Program-made: the position numbers and the translations under genes | Notes under the pieces: generated by a model | Seen by the model: the letters and a program-made list of their open reading frames with translations, nothing else | Database searches by the model: none | What the model was told of the DNA's origin: nothing | Shown here: positions 57,794 to 64,000 of the stretch, in pieces | Numbering within the stretch: position 1 is the first letter of the stretch | How the letters are laid out: the number at the start of each line of letters is the position of its first letter | DNA from: Sporosarcina sp. ACRSL | GTDB lineage: Bacteria; Bacillota; Bacilli; Bacillales_A; Planococcaceae | Length of the DNA stretch: 64,000 nucleotides | Assembly (NCBI RefSeq): GCF_022346605.1 | Contig: NZ_JAKRNT010000003.1 | Span: 62,001-126,000 of the forward strand | Direction: 5' to 3'

Positions 57794-59725
57794 TCAAAGC
57801 GCAGCCTTCACCGTTTTCCGATAATATCCGACCGTCAAGAACGCAAAGACTAGATAAATGAGAGCGTAAAAGCCCATTGCGATTGATGCAGGCAACGTAA
57901 TATCGGACATGAATATGAAGGATGCTGCTTTTATCGCAAAAATCGAATGCAACAAGCCAATCAGCAATGGCAAGCCGAAGACGAAAACCTGCTTACGGAC
58001 AATGCCACGCATAATATCCTGCACAGTGAAGCCCAATTGGCGCAATGTTGCGTAGCTGCTTTTCTCCTGTTCCGCTTCCGTCATTTGCTTGAAGTATAAG
58101 ATGCTGCCTGTTGAAATAAGGAACACGAGGCCTAAGAAGCCAGATATGAAGATGAGTAGTCCATAGTTTTCCATACCGAAGACGTATTGTGAATAGTAAT
58201 CATATCCGAACTGGTCATTTTCTTCATTGATGCGATGAAAGATCGCAGATGCATCGGCTAGCTGATCCCGATCTGGTACATTGATCGTATTAGTGATTGT
58301 AATATGTGAACCGCTTTTATCATTCAGAAAGAGCTCTTTTAATTCCTGATAAAATGCATCTTTCACAACCAACTGAGTACCCCCTGAAGGATTCAACGCA
58401 TTTCCTTCGTTTACCTTCGCAACCTCTAACTGCAACTCTTTTTCAGTATTCGATAACTTGACATCGAATGGGACTTCCATTGTTTTTAATAGCCAGTAAA
58501 TCCCGGCGTCATAAAGGTACGCTGTATCAGAATTAGGAATTTCAATATCAACGCCCGCCTGTTGCAATTGTTCTTCACTTATAATACTTGCCCCAAAGTA
58601 ATCGGATAACAATGCAGACACACTGCCCTCTTCAAATTGGCCGTCCACTTTCAAGGTCTCAATTGTCGAATACGTGTACTCAATATTTTGCTTATCCAGT
58701 TCGCTGACAAATTTCGCGGAAGCATCTTGGCCATCCTCGTACCAGAAATCATCAAATGTAAAGTCAAACGGATAGACGAGGCGTGTTTCTTTTTCAGTCG
58801 AATAATAAAGAGAGTAGACTCCTGCCAACATGGTCAGCGTCATTGCAGACAACACGGTTATGATCGTCAATGAGTTTGCATTGCCTTTCATCCGGTGCAT
58901 GAGCGGCGCAAGAGACAAACTATTGTAAAGTCCAAGATGACCTTGCTTCCGTTTCCTGATTTGGTAAAGCAACCAACTGATCGCGACTCGGAACAATAAA
59001 TAAGTGCCGAGAATTGTTGTTGTCAAAACGGCGATCATGTTAATGAACAGCAATGCATTCAACATCCGACCGGATAACCAGTATCCAAATGCGATGAGTG
59101 CCATTCCTAAAATGGCAAGAAACGCTGACCGGAAGGCTTTTGGTTTTTTCGGATGTTCGCCAGTCTTCTCAGCATTGAATAATCCGAGCAAGGTGTTTCG
59201 GTAGACAGCGACGAGCATTTGAATCGATGTGAGAATGATGATTCCCAGGAATACAATCACCGTCTGTACGACGGCAGCCACCGAAAATGTTACTTCGATA
59301 AACCCTTCAAACCCAATGAGCTTCATTAACAACAATAAGAATACGCGTGACACAAGAATTCCTGCACCAATTCCTATCGCCAAAGCCCCTGCGCTCAACA
59401 ACGTATTTTCGATAATCAACAGACGCGAGACAGAACCTTTCGTAAGGCCGATCAATTGATACAACCCGATTTCACGGCTTCTTCTTCTCAAGAAAATCGC
59501 ATTGGCATAGACGACGAAAATTCCTGCAATGAACAATAATAGAATTCCTGCCACTGTGAATGCCGATCCCATGCTGCCGCCTGATTGTGCAACTACTGCA
59601 GGATCATGCTGCAACGTCGCGAAGACGAAATAAAGGACGACACTGAAAATGAGCGCGAAAAAGTATAGATAATAATGCTTAATGTTTTTCCGCATGCTGC
59701 GAATAACGAGGTCAAAGAGCGTCAA
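57794..59725 (-). CDS. bceB: BceB-type ABC permease
   Basis: About 643 residues with ten membrane helices and a large extracellular domain (about residues 310-520), the BceB/VraG layout. It starts from helix-leading [17 protein letters not shown], and FtsX-like segments flank the loop. Such permeases, with BceA, detoxify bacitracin or lantibiotics at the membrane and signal to the BceS kinase. TTG at 59725 has GGGGGTG upstream. Overlaps bceA. Confidence 0.9.
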   Translation of the reverse strand: MTLFDLVIRSMRKNIKHYYLYFFALIFSVVLYFVFATLQHDPAVVAQSGGSMGSAFTVAGILLLFIAGIFVVYANAIFLRRRSREIGLYQLIGLTKGSVSRLLIIENTLLSAGALAIGIGAGILVSRVFLLLLMKLIGFEGFIEVTFSVAAVVQTVIVFLGIIILTSIQMLVAVYRNTLLGLFNAEKTGEHPKKPKAFRSAFLAILGMALIAFGYWLSGRMLNALLFINMIAVLTTTILGTYLLFRVAISWLLYQIRKRKQGHLGLYNSLSLAPLMHRMKGNANSLTIITVLSAMTLTMLAGVYSLYYSTEKETRLVYPFDFTFDDFWYEDGQDASAKFVSELDKQNIEYTYSTIETLKVDGQFEEGSVSALLSDYFGASIISEEQLQQAGVDIEIPNSDTAYLYDAGIYWLLKTMEVPFDVKLSNTEKELQLEVAKVNEGNALNPSGGTQLVVKDAFYQELKELFLNDKSGSHITITNTINVPDRDQLADASAIFHRINEENDQFGYDYYSQYVFGMENYGLLIFISGFLGLVFLISTGSILYFKQMTEAEQEKSSYATLRQLGFTVQDIMRGIVRKQVFVFGLPLLIGLLHSIFAIKAASFIFMSDITLPASIAMGFYALIYLVFAFLTVGYYRKTVKAAL

Positions 59726-60488
59726 CGCTGTCACCCCCGAGGACACCTTGAACTTTCAGGATTTCCTGGAAGAAGGCTTGTCTCGTTTTATCGCCACGGT
59801 ACAGCTCTGAGTAAATATTGCCGTCTTTAAGGAAGACAACTCGGCTGCAATAGCTCGATGCGACCGGGTCGTGCGTCACCATCATGATCGTGACCCCACG
59901 TTGTTTATTGACATCCTCCAACGTTCCAAGCAGCGATGACGCCGACTTCGAGTCAAGCGCTCCTGTCGGTTCATCCGCAAATACCATGGATGGCTTATTG
60001 ATGAGGGCACGAGCTGCTGACGTACGTTGTTTTTGCCCGCCAGATATTTCGTGTGGATATTTATCCGCCAACTCTTTAATTCCTAAAATATCGGCAATCG
60101 ACTTGAAATGATCTTCTGCTACCCGTTTTTTCATTTTGCCAAGTGACACTGGCAGCAGGATATTTTCTTTTACCGTCAGTGTATCGAGCAGATTGTAGTC
60201 TTGAAAGATGAATCCTAATTTATCACGACGGAATTCGGATAGTTCACGGTCCTTCATCTTCGAAATATCTGAGTCGCCTATTAATATCGACCCTTCCGTC
60301 GTACGATCAATCGTCGCAAGGACATTCAAAAGTGTCGTCTTCCCGGCACCTGATGCTCCCATGATGCCGACAAATTCCCCTTCCAGCACCCGTAGGTCGA
60401 TTCCTTTCAATACTTGCTGCACATTGCCTCGCGATCCGTATGATTTCCGGATATTTTGAGCGTGTAAAACGGTTTTATGTTGATCCAT
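59712..60488 (-). CDS. bceA: BceA-type ABC transporter ATP-binding protein
   Basis: About 258 residues. Walker [10 protein letters not shown], signature [15 protein letters not shown], Walker [14 protein letters not shown]-loop MVTHD, Q-loop [11 protein letters not shown]. This is the MacB/BceA group. Two ATGs (60491, 60488); the second has the better distance to GGGAGGG. Preceded by a BceR-like operator. Confidence 0.93.
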   Translation of the reverse strand: MDQHKTVLHAQNIRKSYGSRGNVQQVLKGIDLRVLEGEFVGIMGASGAGKTTLLNVLATIDRTTEGSILIGDSDISKMKDRELSEFRRDKLGFIFQDYNLLDTLTVKENILLPVSLGKMKKRVAEDHFKSIADILGIKELADKYPHEISGGQKQRTSAARALINKPSMVFADEPTGALDSKSASSLLGTLEDVNKQRGVTIMMVTHDPVASSYCSRVVFLKDGNIYSELYRGDKTRQAFFQEILKVQGVLGGDSVDAL

Positions 60489-60577
60489 CATTGATCCCTC
60501 CCTGTTTGCTATACCCTTATTTTATAGGGGGAATTTGGCATGGTCGTGCGATTTAGATGACAAACAGGTCAGTCAAT

Positions 60578-60593
60578 GTGACATTGTTGTCAC
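60578..60593. promoter_or_regulatory. BceR-type operator GTGACA-N4-TGTCAC
   Basis: Perfect 6-base arms, matching the TNACA-N4-TGTAA style of Bacillus BceR-like sites. It overlaps the bceS stop codon and lies about 90 bases before bceA, with TATAAAAT in between as a possible -10, so bceAB can be induced separately from bceRS. Confidence 0.6.
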
Positions 60594-61612
60594 GTTCGTG
60601 TAGCATCGAACTCATTTTCAGTGGAAAACGTCATGTTCATCGTCGTTCCTTTATTCATTTCTGATTGCACGGATAGCGAAATCCCGATTTTCGATGCCAC
60701 TTGTTGGGCAAGATACAATCCGAGTCCGGTCGCCGCATTATGAAGCCTTCCTGTGCCCCCGGTGAACCCTTTGTCGAAAATACGGGGAAGATCGTGAGCC
60801 GGGATTCCCGGACCTTCGTCTTTGATTGATAAAACTGCATTTCCCTCCGGCAATCGATCGGTTTTAATGCAGATGACGCCTCCATCCGGGCTGTATTTTA
60901 CGGCATTCGTCAACAATTGACGGATGATGAATCGGCACCATTTGCTGTCCGTCGTCACTTCCAAATTGTCGCCTTCAATTTCCACGGCGATATTCTTTTC
61001 GATGCACCAAGAACGAAGCTCGCGCACTTCAGGGGTAACCAATTGCTGTATGCCGGTTTTCTCCAACACATAGTCCGTTCCGAGTGTTGGTAATCGCGAT
61101 ATGTAAAGCTGGCGGTCAATGAGCAGGTGAACCCGCAGCCATTCCGCCTCGATTTTCCGGATGGCAGGATCTTGCCGATTTGCATCAATCGTCATTTTCA
61201 TTGCGGTCAGCGGGGCCTTCACTTCATGCACCCATGCCGCGGTATAATCGCTTTCCATTAGGTTTGCAGCCTTCACTTCCGAGAGCTTCTTCAACTGATC
61301 ATTCGCCACTTGCCGCAACAGTTCATTGATCGTTTCGTCACGTGCGAAAAGCGGTTCCGGAAGCCCTTCCTGCCAATCAAGCGAACGGTCTTCAGCTATA
61401 TTTAGAAGTCCCCTCGTGTATTGCGTCTCCTTTTTATAACGCCAAATGAAAAATAATATGAAAATAGCAATGAGCAACAGATTGAGGTAAATGAGGGAGC
61501 TCACTCTCATTGAAATTCCTTTATCTACCCACACTAAGACGTCTGCTACTGCAAGAGATGCGACGAACAGCAGTATCCAGCTTTTCATATCCTTCAAATA
61601 TGCAATGAACAT
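60590..61612 (-). CDS. bceS: BceS-type intramembrane-sensing histidine kinase
   Basis: About 340 residues. Two membrane helices with almost no extracellular loop (SWILLFVASLAVADVLVWV; SSLIYLNLLLIAIFILFFI), the mark of kinases that sense through their ABC transporter. H-box AAWVHEVKAPLTAMKM, N-box QLLTNAVKYSPDGG, G-boxes DEGPGIPAHDLPRIF and TGLGLYLAQ. ATG at 61612 follows GAGGGGGAT. 10 bases after bceR. Confidence 0.92.
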   Translation of the reverse strand: MFIAYLKDMKSWILLFVASLAVADVLVWVDKGISMRVSSLIYLNLLLIAIFILFFIWRYKKETQYTRGLLNIAEDRSLDWQEGLPEPLFARDETINELLRQVANDQLKKLSEVKAANLMESDYTAAWVHEVKAPLTAMKMTIDANRQDPAIRKIEAEWLRVHLLIDRQLYISRLPTLGTDYVLEKTGIQQLVTPEVRELRSWCIEKNIAVEIEGDNLEVTTDSKWCRFIIRQLLTNAVKYSPDGGVICIKTDRLPEGNAVLSIKDEGPGIPAHDLPRIFDKGFTGGTGRLHNAATGLGLYLAQQVASKIGISLSVQSEMNKGTTMNMTFSTENEFDATRT

Positions 61613-61622
61613 CGTATCCCCC

Positions 61623-62306
61623 TCACAAGCTGACCGCCATATAACCCATTCCTTTTTTGGTGACAATCGCGTCACCAAGTCCGATGTCCCCAAGCTTTTG
61701 GCGCAGTCGCGTCACATTGACCGTCAACGTATTGTCGTTCACAAACCGCTCATCATCCCAAAGCTTACGGATCAACTCTTCACGCGACACGATTTCATCC
61801 TTTGAACCAACAAGGACCGTTAAGATGAAAAACTCATTTTTCGTCAATTCCACTTCATTTCCGTCGAGCCGGATAACGCCTCGCTTCATATCGATGATCG
61901 CGCCATTCCACTCGAACACATCTACAGGCTCTTCCGTATACGCATATGTCCGGCGTAGTGTTGCTTGTACCTTCGCAAGCAGCACATCCGTATGGAAAGG
62001 CTTTTGAATATAATCATCCGCCCCCATATTCATCGCCATCACCATATCCATCGGATGATCTCGCGACGACAGAAAGATGATCGGCACCTTCGAAACCGCT
62101 CGGATCTCCCGGCACCAATGAAACCCATCATACGCGGGAAGTTGTATGTCAAGTATGACAAGATGCGGTTTTGTTTGAATAAAAGACTTCATCACATCAT
62201 GAAAATCCTCCGGCCCCGACACATGAAGCGACCACTGCCCAAGCCGCTCTTTCAGGGAATTGTAGATTGCCTGATCATCCTCCACAATGAAAATATTCAT
62301 ATCCAT
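61623..62306 (-). CDS. bceR: BceR-type response regulator
   Basis: About 227 residues, OmpR type. Receiver with phospho-acceptor Asp in LVILDIQLPAYDG, conserved Lys in DDYIQKPFH; winged helix with LTKNEFFILTVLVG and VNVTRLRQKLGDIG. ATG at 62306 follows AAAGGGAG. First gene of bceRSAB. A TATAAT lies near 62333 on the minus strand; the large repeat array begins directly upstream. Confidence 0.92.
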   Translation of the reverse strand: MDMNIFIVEDDQAIYNSLKERLGQWSLHVSGPEDFHDVMKSFIQTKPHLVILDIQLPAYDGFHWCREIRAVSKVPIIFLSSRDHPMDMVMAMNMGADDYIQKPFHTDVLLAKVQATLRRTYAYTEEPVDVFEWNGAIIDMKRGVIRLDGNEVELTKNEFFILTVLVGSKDEIVSREELIRKLWDDERFVNDNTLTVNVTRLRQKLGDIGLGDAIVTKKGMGYMAVSL

Positions 62307-62362
62307 CCGATGCACTCCCTTTCTTCCTTCATTATAATGGTGTGAAGCGGGGTTGGAAAAGA

Positions 62363-62957
62363 TTATCACCACTTGGGGCGGCGTTATCACCACTTAGAAC
62401 AAGGTTATCACCACTTAGAGTGGCTTTATCACCACTCAGAGGGATGTTATCACCACTCGGAACGCTCTTATCACCACTCAGCAATTTCCAACAGAAAAAC
62501 CTATCCCAGCGGAGACAACAAAGAGAGTTTCTAGACAACTTTCAACTTATCACCACTTAGATAGAGGTTATCACCACTCAGAAAGGTGTTATCACCACTC
62601 GGAACGCTTTTATCACCACTCAGCAATTTCCAACAGAAAAACCTCATCCCAGCGGAGATAACAAAGAGATTTTCTAGACTACTTTCAACTTATCACCACT
62701 TAGATTGAGGTTATCACCACTTAAACGGAGGTTATCACCACTTAAACGGAGTTTATCACCACTCAGAAGGGTGTTTTCACCACTCGGAAGGCTTTTATCA
62801 CCACTCAGCAATTTCCAACAGAAAAACCTCTTCCCAGCGGAGACAACAAAGAGAGTTTCTAGACAACTTTCAACTTATCACCACTTAGATAGAGGTTATC
62901 ACCACTTAAACGGAGTTTATCACCACTCGGAACGCTTTTATCACCACTCAGCAATTC
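62363..62957. repeat. Composite 21-bp array: four TTATCACCACTYAG blocks joined by three near-identical linkers
   Basis: Block 1 has six units (62363 to 62468), block 2 four (62547 to 62610), block 3 six (62690 to 62795) and block 4 four (62875 to 62938), all at exactly 21 bases. Between blocks lies a linker of about 66 bases that starts CAGCAATTTCCAACAGAAAA, contains CCCAGCGGAGA and TTTCTAGACA, and ends ACTTTCAAC; its three copies differ at only a few bases. The bases between cores vary, though ACGCT, AGAGG and ACGGAG recur. It fills the whole gap between bceR and the NERD gene. Confidence 0.92.
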
Positions 62958-62963
62958 CCGAAC

Positions 62964-62992
62964 AAAAAAGCGCACGATTATGTGCGCTTTTT
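62964..62992. terminator. Bidirectional terminator of the NERD gene
   Basis: AAAAAAGCGCAC / GTGCGCTTTTT with a 6-base loop, A-rich left and T-rich right. Confidence 0.9.
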
Positions 62993-63895
62993 GTGGTTTG
63001 CTGGTAGCCACATCGTGTAGGTTCGATTACGATTTGCTCCCTCGGTATGTAAATCCATATCTCGAAGTAGTCGATTCGCATTTTGCTGTCTTTCTAGATG
63101 GAGAAACTCCCTGCAATCCTTATTCGTCATTTTTCCGCCAAACAATAAAAACCAGTCACGAATCGCTTGTATGTGTGCTTCACTACATCGGAAGCCACAA
63201 TTCATGCATTCCCATTTCCGTTTATGCCAAGTCATCCCCAATGTCTTGCATTCCGAACAAATCACGCCCGTTCGAATGTCACTACGACGAATGGAATACG
63301 TCTCACAAATAGGAGAAGGAATGAATTCGCGATGGCTGCTGCTGAGCTGCGATACAAGGTCGGTGAAAGTGTCGTCATCCAACAATGGGGAGGTTGTTGG
63401 GAGTTTGCGGATAAATGTGGGGACCGCGCTTGGGAATAAAACAGGGATGTTCGTGTCGAATACTTCGATGCGTTGCCTCGCATACGCGAGGACGACGGCG
63501 CCGTATACCGGCAATGAAATATTTCGGCTGTACAGCCAGTCTTGAAACAGTTCACAGTTGCTTTCCAACTGGGCAATCGGGCTTTTGAACCCGCTCACCT
63601 CACCCGAATCCAGCACGCGGATCAGTTGTGGAGGATTTTCCGTCACCGTCAATTCACCCGCGATGTTCTTCACTTCAAATAAAACTGCATACCATGGGGT
63701 GATGAACAGCGTGTTAACTTGAAAGTATGTACTGGAGGCAAGTGATAGATCGTGAAAAATACCATGCTTCATTGAAAAAGCATAGCTCTCAAACACCTTG
63801 TCCAACTCCTGCTCACCGCCAAATCCGGCTTGCACCGCTACATGCTTTGAACGCAAAACAGGAATTGCTTCATGGTAACTCGGCAGCCGTCTCAT
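62978..63895 (-). CDS. NERD-domain (nuclease-related) protein with zinc ribbon
   Basis: About 305 residues. The N-terminal NERD domain has GFGGEQELDKVFESY, and the catalytic-type core WYAVLFEVKNIAGEL with Glu-x-Lys. A middle helical part follows, then a zinc ribbon (CSECKTLGMTW, CMNCGF) and a C-terminal helical domain with DWFLLFGGKMTNKDCREFL, similar to those found in other Bacillales NERD proteins. DNA processing is suspected for the family but not proven. ATG at 63895 follows GGAGG; the frame opens eight codons earlier with TTG. Confidence 0.85.
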   Translation of the reverse strand: MRRLPSYHEAIPVLRSKHVAVQAGFGGEQELDKVFESYAFSMKHGIFHDLSLASSTYFQVNTLFITPWYAVLFEVKNIAGELTVTENPPQLIRVLDSGEVSGFKSPIAQLESNCELFQDWLYSRNISLPVYGAVVLAYARQRIEVFDTNIPVLFPSAVPTFIRKLPTTSPLLDDDTFTDLVSQLSSSHREFIPSPICETYSIRRSDIRTGVICSECKTLGMTWHKRKWECMNCGFRCSEAHIQAIRDWFLLFGGKMTNKDCREFLHLERQQNANRLLRDMDLHTEGANRNRTYTMWLPANHKKRT

Positions 63896-64000
63896 CGCTG
63901 CCTCCAGCCCTTCTAACAATAGGGGTGCCTTTCGAAATTTATGGATGAATATGAGTCAACTCCTCTTATAGTATTCCGCTATTTGTAAGTTTAGCATATT
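63896..64000. other. Window edge, upstream region of the NERD gene
   Basis: No gene is visible in these last 105 bases. They are AT-rich and probably hold the NERD promoter; TTGACT occurs on the minus strand but no convincing -10 at the right distance. Confidence 0.5.

Noticed and set aside
62363..62957. CRISPR array reading of the TTATCACCACTYAG repeats
   Set aside because: Conserved part is only about 13 bases and the variable part about 8, far too short for spacers, spacers recur between blocks, and there are no cas genes in the window.
62705..63007. Plus-strand ORF through the 62-kb array and NERD terminator
   Set aside because: Translation of the 21-bp repeat, crosses a terminator and overlaps the NERD gene on the other strand.
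1..64000. Insertion sequences, prophage, integrative element, tRNA or rRNA genes
   Set aside because: No transposase, integrase, phage structural gene, terminal repeat, or tRNA/rRNA sequence was recognised on either strand.

Overview
The window looks like chromosomal DNA from an aerobic or facultatively anaerobic, Gram-positive, low-to-moderate GC member of the Bacillales. The Planococcaceae/Caryophanaceae (Sporosarcina-like) fit best. Support: strong AGGAGG-type ribosome binding sites, frequent TTG and GTG starts, consensus sigma-A promoters, a sigma-B type promoter, a T-box, CcpA-type cre and NrdR-type sites, a Bce-type resistance module and an NreABC system. The genus is inference. I see no tRNA, rRNA, insertion sequence, prophage or CRISPR array.

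Layout. 1-13 kb: housekeeping and stress genes (transporter fragment, c-di-GMP phosphodiesterase, beta-propeller protein, SLC13 carrier, pyroglutamyl peptidase, sigma-B-type SDR, DUF2089 operon), then an ABC-F ATPase behind a leader peptide and attenuator, and a lipoprotein serpin. 13-20 kb: acyltransferase, Uma2 nuclease and a probable lysine-degradation operon (ALDH, lysine 6-dehydrogenase-like, glutaryl-CoA dehydrogenase-like) with a cre site. 19-24 kb: MFS pump with TetR regulator, AIM24-like protein, and a MarR/CarD pair with matching operators. 24-33 kb: histidine utilisation (hutU, hutI, YjiH; hutG next to an AraC-type regulator), with a divergent pyridoxamine kinase/ECF S-component pair inside it. 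34-42.6 kb: molybdenum cofactor genes (moaA, mobA, moaD, moaE, mobB, moeA, moaC, moaB, moeB) directly followed by nreCBA, pointing to nitrate respiration. 42.8-46.8 kb: an unusual cassette of LytTR-pseudoATPase regulator, ABC ATPase, permease, 26-residue membrane peptide and M50 intramembrane protease. 48-52.5 kb: class I ribonucleotide reductase operon under NrdR-like boxes and a cobalamin riboswitch. 52.5-64 kb: PH protein, erythromycin esterase-like enzyme, DUF3221 lipoprotein, T-box-controlled argS, bceRSAB and a NERD protein.

The most unusual structure is a set of intergenic arrays with an almost exact 21-bp period (20 bp in one). They occur at 14.1, 33.9, 34.05, 47.5, 54.2, 57.7 and 62.4-62.9 kb, plus the 20-bp array at 22.8 kb. 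They lie outside genes and mostly outside terminators. Each array has its own core sequence, but the last three share one core (TTATCACCACTYA), and the largest is a composite of four blocks joined by three near-identical linkers. A shared two-helical-turn period despite unrelated cores is not explained by any gene annotated here.
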